This document shows positions 15,468 to 24,709 of a stretch of DNA of 26,862 nucleotides, in pieces. The position numbers and the translations under genes were made by a program. The notes under the pieces are model-generated. The model worked only from the letters and a program-made list of their open reading frames with translations. It did not search any database and had not been told where the DNA came from. Source of the DNA: an uncultured Actinomycetes bacterium (lineage in GTDB: Bacteria; Actinomycetota; Actinomycetes; Nanopelagicales; Nanopelagicaceae); assembly GCA_903898855.1 (NCBI GenBank), contig CAIUHB010000163.1:1-26862 (forward strand). The letters are read 5' to 3'. Each line of letters starts with the position of its first letter. Positions within the stretch are counted from its first letter, which is position 1.

Positions 15468-18400
15468 GTATCGATAACCACTCTTGAATAGATCGAATAC
15501 TAAATGGCTTGCCATTGAGTTGAGTTATTCCGGCGACCGCTGCTTTAAAGCCAGCAATAGTCGTTATGCACGGCACGGATCTGGCTACGGCAGCAGTTCT
15601 AATCATCCAACCATCCTGCTTTGATCCCCGACCGAGCGGTGTATTGATAATCAAATCTATCTCGCCTGAATTAATTAAATCCACGCAGGTAGAAATTCCG
15701 TCACTTGAGCCTTCGGAATGTTTACGCACTAAACGCGAGGTAACGCCATGCCCTTCTAAGAAAGTATGCGTGCCTTGTGTGGTGACTAGTTCAAAGCCAA
15801 GATCTACCAACGCTCGTGCACTCTCGATTGAATCTGGCTTATCTCTTTCGGATAGAGATAGAAAAATTCTTCCAGCATGCGGTAGGGCGCCGAAGGCTGC
15901 ACTTTGACTCTTGGCATACGCCTCTCCAAAAGTAGGCGCTATTCCCATGACTTCACCAGTTGAGCGCATTTCTGGTCCAAGTACGGAGTCCACACCCGAA
16001 CCATCTGGTCGGCGGAAGCGATTAAATGGAAGTACCGCTTCTTTAACTGAGACACCTCGGGCGATGCCATCGCCAACGACCGGAAGCACGCCTTGCGTAC
16101 GAAGATCGGCGATGCTTTGTCCTGTTGCCATAAGGGCAGCCGCCTTAGCCAGCGCAGTGCCAGTGGCTTTACTTACGAATGGGACGGTTCGAGAAGCTCT
16201 CGGGTTGGCTTCAATAACATAGAGTTTTTCAGCAATAGTGGCATTTGCGGTGACTGCAAATTGAATATTTATCAGACCACGAACTCCTACGCCACGTGCA
16301 ATCTTCAACGTAGCATCTCTTACCTGTTCCTCCATTGATGTGGAGAGTGAGTAGCTGGGAAGGACACAAGCACTATCGCCAGAGTGAATTCCAGCTTCTT
16401 CAATATGTTCCATGAGACCGGCTAAATAGAGTTCTTCTCCATCAAAGAGCGCATCCACATCAATCTCAATCGCATCATCTAGGAAGCGATCAATCAGAAC
16501 TGGATGATTCGGAGTTATCTCAGTCGCCTTTGCGATAAAGCCTTCGAGGGATTGATCGTCATAGACAATCTCCATGCCACGTCCACCAAGTACAAACGAG
16601 GGGCGAACTAGGACCGGGTAACCAATTCGATGAGCGATTGTGAGCGCCTCTTGGTAGGAATTAGCCATTCCAAATTCAGGAGCTAATAGCGAGTTGATAC
16701 GTAGAATTTCACCGAATTGGCCTCGATCTTCTGCCATATCAATAGCATCCGGACTTGTTCCTAATATTGTGACTCCAGCCTCCATCAGACCGCGTGCCAA
16801 ACCAAGTGGAGTCTGGCCACCAAGCTGCGCAACGACTCCGAGAATAGGTCCGGCTTGCGCTTCGGCGTGGATTACTTCTAATACATCTTCCAAAGTTAGC
16901 GGCTCAAAATACAAACGATCGGAGGTGTCGTAATCTGTAGAAACTGTCTCCGGGTTGCAATTGATCATGATGGTTTCATAACCAGCCGCTCGAAGAGCAA
17001 ATGAGGCGTGGACGCAGGAGTAATCGAATTCAACTCCTTGGCCAATTCGGTTTGGACCACTTCCTAAAATAATAATGGCTGGCTTGGTCCGAGGTTCAAT
17101 CTCGCTCTCGAGGTCATAGCTCGAGTAATGATAAGGCGTATACGCCTCGAACTCGGCAGCACAAGTATCCACGGTTTTATAGACTGGCCGAATCTCCATT
17201 CGATGTCTGGTTGCAGTTATATCACTAACCGGCTTATTCAGTAACTCTGCGATTTGATGATCAGAGAAACCATTACGTTTTGCTTCAAGGAGAAGCTCCG
17301 CGGTTAGCTCGCCACTTTCATGAATTGCCCTAGCAATCTCATTGATGATCTCTATCTGAGCTAGGAACCATGGATCAATTTTGGTGGCATCAAATACTTC
17401 GGCAATCGTGGCACCGAGGAAGAGCGCTTGCTGAACCTCTTGCAACCTAAACTCGGTCGGAATACGCGCAGATAGGAGAAGTTCTTCTTTGCTCCAGCGA
17501 AGATTAGACCAGCTAAAACTCGTTCCCTTCTTCTCTACCGAACGAAGGGCTTTTTGCAGTGCTTCCGGGAAGCTGCGGCCAATGGCCATCGCCTCGCCGA
17601 CACTCTTCATGGTGGTAGTGAGCCTCGTGTCAGCTTCTGGGAATTTTTCAAAGGCAAAGCGTGGAACTTTTACGACGATGTAATCAAGTGTTGGTTCAAA
17701 TGATGCTGGAGTTGATCTCGTTATGTCGTTGTGGATCTCATCCAAGGAATATCCAATAGCCAACTTCGTGGCTATTTTTGCAATCGGAAAGCCAGTGGCT
17801 TTAGATGCTAGAGCGGAAGAACGCGAGACGCGCGGGTTCATCTCGATCACAATGATTCGGCCATTGTTGGGATTTACAGCAAATTGAATATTACAACCAC
17901 CAGTCGCAACACCAACTTCACGAATAATTTCGATGGAGAGGTCACGCAATCTTTGAAATTCAACATCGGTCAGAGTCAGCGCTGGGGCTACGGTTATCGA
18001 ATCACCGGTGTGAACTCCCATGGGATCGATATTTTCGATACTACAGACAATCACCACATTGTCTTTGTGATCGCGCATTACTTCTAATTCATATTCTTTC
18101 CAGCCAATAATCGACTCTTCTAGGAGAACCTCGGTTGTTGGGCTATGGCGAAGACCAGCGCCAGCGATAAGTTCGAGTTCTGCCTGATCATGAGCAATTC
18201 CAGAGCCCAGGCCACCCATTGTGAAGGAAGGGCGAACCACAACTGGATACTTCAACTCTTCTACTGCGGCTAAGCACTCTTGCATGGAGTGGCAAATAAC
18301 CGATTTTGCCGACTCTCCCCCAACCTTCTCAACGATGGTTTTAAAGACTTCCCGATCTTCACCACGTTTGATCGCGGGGATATCGGCGCCGATTAACTTA

Positions 18401-18738
18401 ACGCCTAGGCGCTCTAAACTTCCTCGCTCAAAGAGTTGCATCGCAGCATTTAGTGCGGTTTGGCCGCCAAGCGTTGCCAAAATTGCATCTGGCTTCTCTT
18501 TTAGGATGATGCTCTCAATAACCTCCGGTGTAATTGGCTCGATATAGGTAGCATCAGCGAATTCCGGATCGGTCATAATCGTGGCTGGGTTTGAATTAAT
18601 TAAAATAACTCGAATGCCTTCAGCGCGAAGCACACGACAGGCTTGAGTACCTGAATAATCGAATTCACAAGCTTGCCCAATAACAATCGGTCCACTACCA
18701 ATTACTAGAACGCTCTTGATTGAAGTATCTCTAGGCAT
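15460..18738 (-). CDS. carB: Carbamoyl-phosphate synthase large subunit
   Basis: Makes carbamoyl phosphate from bicarbonate, ammonia and two ATP. The 1092-residue length is normal. Two homologous ATP-grasp halves are visible. The first opens with [20 protein letters not shown] and has [12 protein letters not shown] and [18 protein letters not shown]. The second repeats these as [30 protein letters not shown] and [18 protein letters not shown]. The last 130 or so residues form the MGS-like allosteric domain, where pyrimidine nucleotides usually inhibit ([18 protein letters not shown]... is its ligand loop region). It overlaps both carA and pyrK by eight bases, so the subunits are translated in a coupled way. 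Confidence 0.97.
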   Translation of the reverse strand: MPRDTSIKSVLVIGSGPIVIGQACEFDYSGTQACRVLRAEGIRVILINSNPATIMTDPEFADATYIEPITPEVIESIILKEKPDAILATLGGQTALNAAMQLFERGSLERLGVKLIGADIPAIKRGEDREVFKTIVEKVGGESAKSVICHSMQECLAAVEELKYPVVVRPSFTMGGLGSGIAHDQAELELIAGAGLRHSPTTEVLLEESIIGWKEYELEVMRDHKDNVVIVCSIENIDPMGVHTGDSITVAPALTLTDVEFQRLRDLSIEIIREVGVATGGCNIQFAVNPNNGRIIVIEMNPRVSRSSALASKATGFPIAKIATKLAIGYSLDEIHNDITRSTPASFEPTLDYIVVKVPRFAFEKFPEADTRLTTTMKSVGEAMAIGRSFPEALQKALRSVEKKGTSFSWSNLRWSKEELLLSARIPTEFRLQEVQQALFLGATIAEVFDATKIDPWFLAQIEIINEIARAIHESGELTAELLLEAKRNGFSDHQIAELLNKPVSDITATRHRMEIRPVYKTVDTCAAEFEAYTPYHYSSYDLESEIEPRTKPAIIILGSGPNRIGQGVEFDYSCVHASFALRAAGYETIMINCNPETVSTDYDTSDRLYFEPLTLEDVLEVIHAEAQAGPILGVVAQLGGQTPLGLARGLMEAGVTILGTSPDAIDMAEDRGQFGEILRINSLLAPEFGMANSYQEALTIAHRIGYPVLVRPSFVLGGRGMEIVYDDQSLEGFIAKATEITPNHPVLIDRFLDDAIEIDVDALFDGEELYLAGLMEHIEEAGIHSGDSACVLPSYSLSTSMEEQVRDATLKIARGVGVRGLINIQFAVTANATIAEKLYVIEANPRASRTVPFVSKATGTALAKAAALMATGQSIADLRTQGVLPVVGDGIARGVSVKEAVLPFNRFRRPDGSGVDSVLGPEMRSTGEVMGIAPTFGEAYAKSQSAAFGALPHAGRIFLSLSERDKPDSIESARALVDLGFELVTTQGTHTFLEGHGVTSRLVRKHSEGSSDGISTCVDLINSGEIDLIINTPLGRGSKQDGWMIRTAAVARSVPCITTIAGFKAAVAGITQLNGKPFSIRSIQEWLSIHE

Positions 18739-19855
18739 TGGATTTCTCGCGATCCATTAGCGCAATAAATTGATCGAAGAGATAGTTAGCATCGTGTGGG
18801 CCGGCAGCCGCTTCTGGGTGATACTGGACCGAGAATGCCGGAGTCTCTAATAATTCCAGACCCTCAACAACACCATCGTTAAGTCCGATATGACTTACAA
18901 AGCCAGCGCCGTAAACCGTTGTGAAGTTTCCTTCAACAGGAGCAGCAACCGCAAATCCATGATTGTGGGCAGTAATTTCTACTTGCCCAGTTCGCAGATT
19001 CTTTACCGGCTGGTTGATGCCACGGTGGCCGAATGGAAGTTTGTAGGTCTCAAATCCGAGCGCGCGTCCAATTATTTGATGACCAAAACAGATTCCAAAC
19101 AATGGAATCTTCTCGGCTAAGAAGTGTCTCACTGTTGCAATGATCTCGGTCATTGCTGCTGGATCACCAGGGCCATTTGAGAGAAAGACTCCATCTGGCT
19201 TGATTGCCTCAATATCGGAAATTGTGGCGCTCATAGGAAGGACATGCACCTCAATGCCTCGGGCCGCCATCTCACGTGGCGTAGCCGCCTTAATGCCGAG
19301 GTCGATTGCTGCAACTCGAAATTTGGTATCGATTCCCGGTGGCGGAGTGACGATATATGGAGATTGAGTACTGACATCTGATGCCAAGAAGGCTCCCGAC
19401 ATTTGGGGAGATTTGCGAACTCGAATAACCATCTCTTCTCGAGAGAGTTCGCTCCCAGAAAATAGGCCTACTCGCATTGCACCGCGATCGCGGAGATGTC
19501 TAGTTATGGCGCGGGTATCTACGCCCTTTATGCCAATAACGCCGGCATCAATCAGTGAATCTTCTAATGATTTCTCGGAGCGCCAGTTCGACACTCGCGG
19601 AGAAGGGTTTCTTACGACAAAACCGGATACCCAAATCTGCTTTGACTCTTCATCCTCATGATTCATTCCAGTATTTCCGATATGAGGAGCTGTCATTATT
19701 ACAACTTGCTTGTGATACGAAGGGTCGGTCAGCGTCTCTTGATAGCCGGTCATTCCGGTACTAAAGACAGCTTCGCCAAAAGTTTCGCCTTGTGCCGCCC
19801 AGCTTTCACCTTCAAAGATTGCGCCATCATCGAGCACCAAGAAAGCCTTGCTCAT
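18731..19855 (-). CDS. carA: Carbamoyl-phosphate synthase small (glutaminase) subunit
   Basis: Releases ammonia from glutamine for CarB. The 374 residues have the N-terminal CarA domain ([34 protein letters not shown]) and a class I glutamine amidotransferase domain with SNGPGDP (226-232), the nucleophile Cys256 in FGICFGHQ, and the His346/Glu348 pair in [12 protein letters not shown]. The ATG overlaps the pyrC stop by one base (TAATG). A run GGGGGGAG seven bases upstream makes it one of the strongest Shine-Dalgarno sites in the window. Confidence 0.97.
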   Translation of the reverse strand: MSKAFLVLDDGAIFEGESWAAQGETFGEAVFSTGMTGYQETLTDPSYHKQVVIMTAPHIGNTGMNHEDEESKQIWVSGFVVRNPSPRVSNWRSEKSLEDSLIDAGVIGIKGVDTRAITRHLRDRGAMRVGLFSGSELSREEMVIRVRKSPQMSGAFLASDVSTQSPYIVTPPPGIDTKFRVAAIDLGIKAATPREMAARGIEVHVLPMSATISDIEAIKPDGVFLSNGPGDPAAMTEIIATVRHFLAEKIPLFGICFGHQIIGRALGFETYKLPFGHRGINQPVKNLRTGQVEITAHNHGFAVAAPVEGNFTTVYGAGFVSHIGLNDGVVEGLELLETPAFSVQYHPEAAAGPHDANYLFDQFIALMDREKSNA

Positions 19856-21150
19856 TAGGCGACTCCCCCCGCTGACTGATGCACCAATCGACCATTAAAA
19901 AATGTGTGAGTCACGACCGCGGGAAGGGTAAGGCCGTGATACGGAGTATTTCTACTCTTGGAGGACATCTTATTGCGGTCGACGGTGAGAACGGCCTTTG
20001 GATCGATCAAAATGAGATTAGCGAAGCTGCCGGCTGCAATAGCCTGGCCGTGACGCTCGTATCCAGCGATTTTGGCAGGATTTTTCGACATAACTTCCTC
20101 AACTCCGGACCACGTTAAGAGTCCGTTATTCACCATCGACTCAACCACCACTGAGAGGGCAGTCTCAAGCCCCAACATGCCAAAAGCAGCCGCCTGCCAT
20201 TCGCACTCTTTATCCTCACTTGGATGTGGAGCATGGTCTGTTGCGACGACATCAATCGTCCCATCGGCAAGTCCGGCTCGAAGTGCTAGAACATCAGCCT
20301 GCGTACGAAGTGGCGGATTAACTTTGTAAACGGCGTCATAGCCCGAAGCTAAGTTGTCGGTAAGCAACAGGTGGTGCGGCGTAACTTCAGCCGTAACTTT
20401 AATACCGCGCGCTTTCGCCCAACGAACAAGTTCTACTCCGCCGGCGGTGGTGAGATGGCAGATATGGAGTCGACTATCAACATGCTCTGCCAAGAGAATA
20501 TCTCTGGCGATAATTGCCTCTTCCGCGATCGCTGGCCAACCTTTCAAGCCGAGCTTGCTGGAAATCTCGCCCTCATTCATTTGTGCATCAACGGTGAGGG
20601 TTGGCTCTTGTGCATGCTGGGCGATAATGCCGCCGAAGCTCTTTACATACTCCAGTGCTCGTCGCATAACAAGTGCATTTGAAACACATTTCCCATCATC
20701 GCTGAAAATTCTCACCTTAGCCACAGAGTTCGCCATCGCACCAAGTTCAGCCAGGTGCTCGCCAGCCAATCCTTGAGTAACCGCACCGATGGGAAAGACA
20801 TCACATAGACCAGCAGCTTGCCCCAACCGATAAACCTGTTCAACCACTCCAGCTGTATCAGCTACAGGCGAAGTATTGGCCATCGCTGAAACGGCGGTAT
20901 AGCCACCCTTAACTGCGGCCAAACTTCCAGAAGCAACAGTTTCAGAGTCCTCACGTCCAGGTTCGCGAAGGTGAGTATGTAGGTCTACTAATCCAGATAA
21001 GGCGCGCAGCCCTGCTGCATCTATCACATAAGCAGAATCATCAACGATTTCTGGTGCGACCTTTGAGACTAATTCGCCCTCAATCAGAATATCAACAACT
21101 TCATCAGTTGCGAGTTGAGCGCCCTTAATGAGGAATTTTGTGATTGTCAT
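19855..21150 (-). CDS. pyrC: Dihydroorotase, class I
   Basis: Closes carbamoyl-aspartate into dihydroorotate. The 431-residue amidohydrolase has the metal site [10 protein letters not shown] (His58, His60), the substrate residues MANTSPV, and the late [11 protein letters not shown] motif with the catalytic Asp. Length and motifs are those of the PyrC/AllB-type class I enzymes. The start overlaps the pyrB stop as ATGA, with GGGAG about ten bases upstream. A neighbouring pyrB is a common partner for class I enzymes. Confidence 0.95.
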   Translation of the reverse strand: MTITKFLIKGAQLATDEVVDILIEGELVSKVAPEIVDDSAYVIDAAGLRALSGLVDLHTHLREPGREDSETVASGSLAAVKGGYTAVSAMANTSPVADTAGVVEQVYRLGQAAGLCDVFPIGAVTQGLAGEHLAELGAMANSVAKVRIFSDDGKCVSNALVMRRALEYVKSFGGIIAQHAQEPTLTVDAQMNEGEISSKLGLKGWPAIAEEAIIARDILLAEHVDSRLHICHLTTAGGVELVRWAKARGIKVTAEVTPHHLLLTDNLASGYDAVYKVNPPLRTQADVLALRAGLADGTIDVVATDHAPHPSEDKECEWQAAAFGMLGLETALSVVVESMVNNGLLTWSGVEEVMSKNPAKIAGYERHGQAIAAGSFANLILIDPKAVLTVDRNKMSSKSRNTPYHGLTLPAVVTHTFFNGRLVHQSAGGVA

Positions 21151-22082
21151 AGCGTGCTCGCTCCCGCTAGAAGTTGATAGAGAACTGCCATACGAACCAG
21201 GACGCCATTTGTTACCTGTGCCAGTACTACCGATTTGAGTGAATCAGCGCTGTCGGCCGAAATTTCAAGGCCTCTATTCATTGGACCCGGATGCATCACA
21301 ATACCTTTCGCCTTTATTCGAGAAAGTCGTGAACCATCTAGTCCGTAAGATCTGGAATATTCTCTTGCGGATGGAAAGAAGAGTTCGCTCATCCGCTCGG
21401 ATTGGATTCGAAGCATCATCACTACATCTAATTCTGAGATAACTGCATCAAAATCATAGGAGATTTCCACTCCCCAACTTTCTACTCCAACTGGAAGTAA
21501 GGTGGGTGGAGCAATTAATACCACTCGCGCGCCAAGTTTTGTCAGAAGCAGGACATTGCTTCGTGCAACGCGAGAGTGAAGAATATCCCCCACAATTCCA
21601 ACTGTAAGACCTGAGAAATTGAAATCCGAAATTCCAAAGCTTTCGCCGATGGTGAATGAGTCCAAAAGCGCTTGAGTTGGATGTTCGTGAGTGCCATCGC
21701 CCGCGTTAATTACGCTGGCTGAAATCCATCCTGAATCGGCGAGGCGTTGGGCTGCGCCACTCGCTCCGTGGCGGATAACAACAGCATCAGCCCCCATCGC
21801 TTGAAGTGTTTGAGCGGTATCTTTCAGACTCTCGCCTTTGCTCACACTTGAACCCTTGGCGGAGAAATTGATGACATCTGCCGATAAACGCTTGGCAGCT
21901 GACTCAAAACTTATTCGAGTTCTGGTGGAGTCTTCAAAAAATAGATTTACCACTGCTCGACCACGAAGTGTCGGGAGCTTCTTATGCCCTCCCTCGGAGA
22001 TAGTTCCTAGTTCGCGCGCAGTAGATAATAAGGAAACCGCTTCGGCTTGACTCATATCGCTAATACTCAGGAGATGATTCAT
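21147..22082 (-). CDS. pyrB: Aspartate carbamoyltransferase catalytic subunit
   Basis: Joins carbamoyl phosphate and aspartate. The 311 residues carry the carbamoyl-phosphate motif [13 protein letters not shown] (48-60), the [12 protein letters not shown] loop with Lys82 (78-89), and HPTQALLD (134-141). [11 protein letters not shown] near the C-terminus is the aspartate-binding loop region. There is no pyrI nearby, as expected for Actinobacteria, so control falls on PyrR and carbamoyl-phosphate synthase. The ATG overlaps the pyrR stop as ATGA, and no strong Shine-Dalgarno is visible, suggesting coupled translation. Confidence 0.96.
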   Translation of the reverse strand: MNHLLSISDMSQAEAVSLLSTARELGTISEGGHKKLPTLRGRAVVNLFFEDSTRTRISFESAAKRLSADVINFSAKGSSVSKGESLKDTAQTLQAMGADAVVIRHGASGAAQRLADSGWISASVINAGDGTHEHPTQALLDSFTIGESFGISDFNFSGLTVGIVGDILHSRVARSNVLLLTKLGARVVLIAPPTLLPVGVESWGVEISYDFDAVISELDVVMMLRIQSERMSELFFPSAREYSRSYGLDGSRLSRIKAKGIVMHPGPMNRGLEISADSADSLKSVVLAQVTNGVLVRMAVLYQLLAGASTL

Positions 22083-22606
22083 TGTGCCGACTCGATATCT
22101 ACGGCATCATCCTGATCAACTTCATTGAGTAGAACGCTAACTTTCTCATGGGCCGCTGTGGGGATGTTCTTGCCCACAAAATCAGCTCGAATCGGGAGCT
22201 CTCTATGACCTCTATCGACTAAGACAGCTAATTGCACGCTCTTTGGTCGACCAATATCACCAAGGGCATCTAGTGCTGCCCGAATCGTTCTGCCCGAATA
22301 CAAGACATCATCTACGAGCACAACATCCTTACCTTCAATCCCGCTGGCTGGAATGGATGTGGGCAAGATAGGGCGAGGTGGGCGAAGTCGAAGATCATCC
22401 CGATGCAGGGTTACATCCAGCGCTCCATGGGGAACGAAACCCTCTATTTTTTCGATGAGGGCGGCTATTCGATCGGAGAGGTATGCGCCTCGAGTAGGAA
22501 TGCCCAAAATGACCAAATTTGAAATACCTTGATTGCGCTCAATAATTTCATGAGCAATGCGCTTAAGCGCGCGGTCGATATCACCGCTATCTAGAATACG
22601 ACTCAT
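22079..22606 (-). CDS. pyrR: Bifunctional pyr operon regulator / uracil phosphoribosyltransferase
   Basis: PyrR senses UMP/UTP and binds pyr mRNA leaders; many members also make UMP from uracil. The 175 residues show [15 protein letters not shown] (33-47), the basic RNA/PRPP stretch [13 protein letters not shown] (67-79) and the PRPP motif [17 protein letters not shown] (95-111). The second of two adjacent ATGs is chosen because AAGGAG lies four bases before it. The first ATG is only one base away from that site, and a GTG seven codons upstream would place the site inside the gene. It heads the pyr operon, and its own leader carries a PyrR-binding hairpin. Confidence 0.94.
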   Translation of the reverse strand: MSRILDSGDIDRALKRIAHEIIERNQGISNLVILGIPTRGAYLSDRIAALIEKIEGFVPHGALDVTLHRDDLRLRPPRPILPTSIPASGIEGKDVVLVDDVLYSGRTIRAALDALGDIGRPKSVQLAVLVDRGHRELPIRADFVGKNIPTAAHEKVSVLLNEVDQDDAVDIESAQ

Positions 22607-22610
22607 CATT

Positions 22611-22645
22611 CTCCTTCTTCGCCTCACGGGACGATGGTTAAAGGA
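22611..22645 (-). promoter_or_regulatory. PyrR-binding loop with possible Shine-Dalgarno sequestering stem
   Basis: On the minus strand, 22633 to 22620 reads CGTCCCGTGAGGCG. Its core UCCNGNGAGGY matches the PyrR-binding consensus (recalled as ARUCCNGNGAGGYU) at every fixed core position. It can fold as CG-[U]-CC / GGCG with a CGUGA loop. Three bases later comes AAGGAG (22616 to 22611), the pyrR ribosome binding site. Upstream, UCCUU (22645 to 22641) can pair with AAGGA, enclosing the hairpin and hiding that site. No terminator hairpin with a T-tract is seen in the leader, so translational repression, as described for Mycobacterium smegmatis, is more likely than attenuation. Confidence 0.7.
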
Positions 22646-22708
22646 TTTCTAACTGCTTGCAGAGCCTATCACGCACTTACGACTGTGGATATCTCCGTGC
22701 TCGTGTCC

Positions 22709-22714
22709 TTTATA
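22709..22714 (-). promoter_or_regulatory. Candidate -10 element of the pyr operon
   Basis: TATAAA on the minus strand, with GTGTCA (22732-22737) 17 bases upstream as a possible -35. A start near 22702 would leave a leader of about 95 bases, long enough for the PyrR hairpin. The -35 overlaps the first codons of bldD, and the two promoters would exclude each other. Confidence 0.45.
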
Positions 22715-22718
22715 TAGC

Positions 22719-22724
22719 TAACCT
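22719..22724 (+). promoter_or_regulatory. Candidate -10 element of leaderless bldD
   Basis: TAACCT, six bases (CGACCC), then ATG. There is no Shine-Dalgarno upstream. The arrangement equals that of the other leaderless candidates. Confidence 0.5.
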
Positions 22725-22730
22725 CGACCC

Positions 22731-23231
22731 ATGACACTTACACCTGAAATTACGATTACACAGATAGCCGCCGCGCTGCGCGCGATTCGAAAAGCAAAGG
22801 GCTGGACCCTCAAGGAGGTTGAAGAGCTCTCTGGTGGGGTCTGGAAGGCGGTCGTTATTGGCTCCTACGAGAGGTGCGATCGCTCGTTATCTCTCAACAA
22901 GGCTGTCTCATTGGCCCGCTTCTATGAAGTTCCACTAGAGGTCTTACTTGGACTTAATGGGGTTAAGAACTCAAATGAAAGCTCTGCCGCGCATCACAAC
23001 AATCGGATTTTGATTGATATGCGGGCGGTCTCAGGGATAGCTTTTACAAATGATTTCACCACTCCCGTCAAGCGATTTCTCAACTTTATTGTGAGTAAGC
23101 GACGAGATTGGAATGGCGAAATACTTTCACTTCGCGCTGGCGACTTAACAATAATTTCGTTATTGGCTGAACAATCCGAAACTGAAATCGATACTTGGCT
23201 GCGAGAGACTGGCCTTTACTTCAACCGTTAA
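22731..23231 (+). CDS. bldD: BldD-like transcriptional regulator with cyclic-di-GMP signature
   Basis: The 166 residues align with Streptomyces BldD over the whole length. An N-terminal helix-turn-helix (about 9-73) contains LRAIRKAKGWTLKEVEELSG and WKAVVIGSYERCDR. After a linker, a C-terminal domain carries R124-x-D126, eight residues, then R135-x-x-D138, which is the bipartite RXD-X8-RXXD signature by which BldD binds a cyclic-di-GMP tetramer and dimerises. In Streptomyces it represses development genes; here the targets are unknown. It is divergent from pyrR and convergent with nusB, sharing a TTAA at their stops. It is the only plus-strand gene in the right half of the window. The start ATG is supported by the -10 box. 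Confidence 0.88.
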   Translation: MTLTPEITITQIAAALRAIRKAKGWTLKEVEELSGGVWKAVVIGSYERCDRSLSLNKAVSLARFYEVPLEVLLGLNGVKNSNESSAAHHNNRILIDMRAVSGIAFTNDFTTPVKRFLNFIVSKRRDWNGEILSLRAGDLTIISLLAEQSETEIDTWLRETGLYFNR

Positions 23232-23632
23232 AGCGCTAGCGCGGGTTTGAGAACAATTACGCGACCCAAAACTCCATTTACATAGGAAGCAGAATCCATC
23301 GTTGATAACTCGCTCGCTAGTTCGACTGCTTGAGAAGCAGCAATCTGAACATCTATATCGCTCCAGAGAATCTCAAAGAGCGCTATTCGCAAAATATTTC
23401 TATCAATGGCGGGCATTCGGTCCATATCCCAGCCCTGCGCATAGGTAGTAATAAATTCATCGATCTTCTCTTTATGGGCAATAACCCCATTAACGAGGAA
23501 CTTACTAAACTCACCTTCAGAGATATCTTCTGGTGGCCTGCTCTCGAGCAGCTCCAACGCACTTGAACCACGTAGGTCAGCTTCGTAGAGAAAATCCAAG
23601 GCTCTTTTGCGAGCCTTACTGCGTGCGCTCAC
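23228..23632 (-). CDS. nusB: Transcription antitermination factor NusB
   Basis: RNA-binding helical protein that, with NusE/S10, supports antitermination on rRNA operons. The 134 residues show the N-terminal ARSKARKRALDFLYEADLRG, the MPAIDRNILRIALFEI core and the C-terminal ELASELS...SYVNGVLGRV. The start is GTG, one base overlapping the efp stop (TAGTG) with no Shine-Dalgarno, so it probably relies on termination-reinitiation after efp. Its stop overlaps the opposing bldD stop by four bases. Confidence 0.94.
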   Translation of the reverse strand: MSARSKARKRALDFLYEADLRGSSALELLESRPPEDISEGEFSKFLVNGVIAHKEKIDEFITTYAQGWDMDRMPAIDRNILRIALFEILWSDIDVQIAASQAVELASELSTMDSASYVNGVLGRVIVLKPALAL

Positions 23633-24192
23633 TAGTTGGCGCGGCCGAGATAATCGCCAGTGCGAGTATCTACCAAAATTTTCTCATCTTGCTTGATGAA
23701 GAGCGGTACTTGAATTTGGATACCAGTTTCGATCGTAGCGGGCTTCGTGCCGCCAGAAGATCGATCACCTTGGAGACCTGGCTCGGTATAGGTAACCGTC
23801 ATCTCAACTGATGCAGGTAGTTCAATGTAGAGCGGATTGCCCTCATGAACGGCAACGTTGGCGCTGCAATTTTCTAACATGAAATTGGCTGAATCCCCGA
23901 CGACCTCTGCTGGAATAGACATTTGATCGTAAGTCTTCTCATCCATGAAAATGAAGGATTCACCATCCTTGTAGAGAAATTGCATATCGCGCTTCTCTAG
24001 AATTGCCACATCCACCTTGACGCCAGCATTGAAGGTGCGATCCACAACTTTTCCAGAGAGAACATTCTTAAGCTTGGTGCGAACGAAAGCTGGACCCTTG
24101 CCAGGCTTCACATGTTGGAACTCCACAACATTCCAGAGCTGACCCTCAATATCTAAGGTCATACCGTTCTTCAGATCATTTGTGGTTGCCAT
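23632..24192 (-). CDS. efp: Elongation factor P
   Basis: Relieves ribosomes stalled at polyproline. The 186 residues form the three-barrel EF-P: the KOW-like domain with [17 protein letters not shown] (27-43), and the C-terminal signature around [20 protein letters not shown]. The tip Lys32 sits in PGKGP, the loop of the actinobacterial subfamily reported to work without modification, so no epmA/epmB or hypusine-type enzyme is implied. Upstream is a 76-base gap; the Shine-Dalgarno is weak (TTGGA six bases from the ATG). Confidence 0.95.
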   Translation of the reverse strand: MATTNDLKNGMTLDIEGQLWNVVEFQHVKPGKGPAFVRTKLKNVLSGKVVDRTFNAGVKVDVAILEKRDMQFLYKDGESFIFMDEKTYDQMSIPAEVVGDSANFMLENCSANVAVHEGNPLYIELPASVEMTVTYTEPGLQGDRSSGGTKPATIETGIQIQVPLFIKQDEKILVDTRTGDYLGRAN

Positions 24193-24268
24193 GATTTATC
24201 CAATTCCATGTGAGCTTTATTTACCGACTCCGAAGAATACCCGAAAGGTAGTCGAGCTTTGAAATCGG
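24193..24268 (-). promoter_or_regulatory. Gap before efp with candidate promoter
   Basis: The second-largest gene-free stretch in the window. On the minus strand TATTCT (24239 to 24234) fits TAnnnT and could start an efp-nusB transcript with a leader of about 35 bases. No good -35 and no terminator hairpin for aroQ were found. Confidence 0.3.
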
Positions 24269-24709
24269 CTATTTCTTCAGCAAGTCGCGTAGCGCCTCGA
24301 GCGCAAGGCGATATGAATTGGGACCAAATCCCGAAATAGTTCCCGTGGCGATCCCGGAGATTACTGATGTATGCCTAAATTCCTCTCGCGCAAGCGGATT
24401 GGAAAGGTGCACTTCAATAAGCGGCGCCTTCAATAATTCGGCTGCATCTCGAATGGCATATGAATAATGGGTGAAAGCAGCCGGGTTAATGATTACTGGA
24501 ATCTTTTTGTCGGCAGCCTCATGTAACCAAGAAATAATCTCTGATTCACTATCACTCTGACGAACATCTGCCGTGAACCCCGCAGCTTGAGCGCTCTCTT
24601 CGATGAGTGCCTTCAGTTCGGTAAAATTGAGCTTGCCGTAGATGCTCGAGTCACGTATATCTAAACGGCCAAGATTGGGGCCATTAAGTACTAATACAGT
24701 TTGGCTCAT
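24269..24709 (-). CDS. aroQ: 3-dehydroquinate dehydratase, type II
   Basis: Third step of the shikimate pathway. The 146 residues match the small dodecameric type II enzyme: NGPNLGRLDIRDSSIYG (9-25, with the catalytic Tyr24 and the lid arginine), QSDSESEIISWLHEA, NPAAFTHYSYAIRDA, EVHLSNPLAREEFRHTSVIS and GFGPNSY. NPAAF replaces the usual NPGAF. The ATG overlaps the aroB stop as ATGA, with AGAGGA seven bases upstream. It sits directly after aroB in the aromatic block. Confidence 0.94.
   Translation of the reverse strand: MSQTVLVLNGPNLGRLDIRDSSIYGKLNFTELKALIEESAQAAGFTADVRQSDSESEIISWLHEAADKKIPVIINPAAFTHYSYAIRDAAELLKAPLIEVHLSNPLAREEFRHTSVISGIATGTISGFGPNSYRLALEALRDLLKK

Noticed and set aside
15468..15515. 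Longer pyrK starting inside carB
   Set aside because: It would add 16 residues not expected in the family; the downstream ATG gives the same eight-base overlap seen at other junctions.
20371..20776. Long plus-strand open frames opposite pyrC
   Set aside because: They have no family resemblance and mirror the codon pattern of the real minus-strand gene; the same holds for the other frames opposite carB, rsmB, priA and fmt.
22607..22627. pyrR starting at the upstream GTG, giving an arginine-rich N-terminus
   Set aside because: That reading would translate the Shine-Dalgarno AAGGAG and part of the PyrR loop; the arginine run is a by-product of the purine-rich ribosome site.
22662..22680. BldD-box operator in the bldD/pyrR gap
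   Set aside because: Only one half-site (TGCGTGA on the minus strand) fits the box; the other half has four mismatches.
23233..23242. GCGCTAGCGC palindrome beside the nusB/bldD stops as a terminator
   Set aside because: Only ten bases, almost no loop, and at most three T residues follow; short palindromes of this kind are expected by chance.
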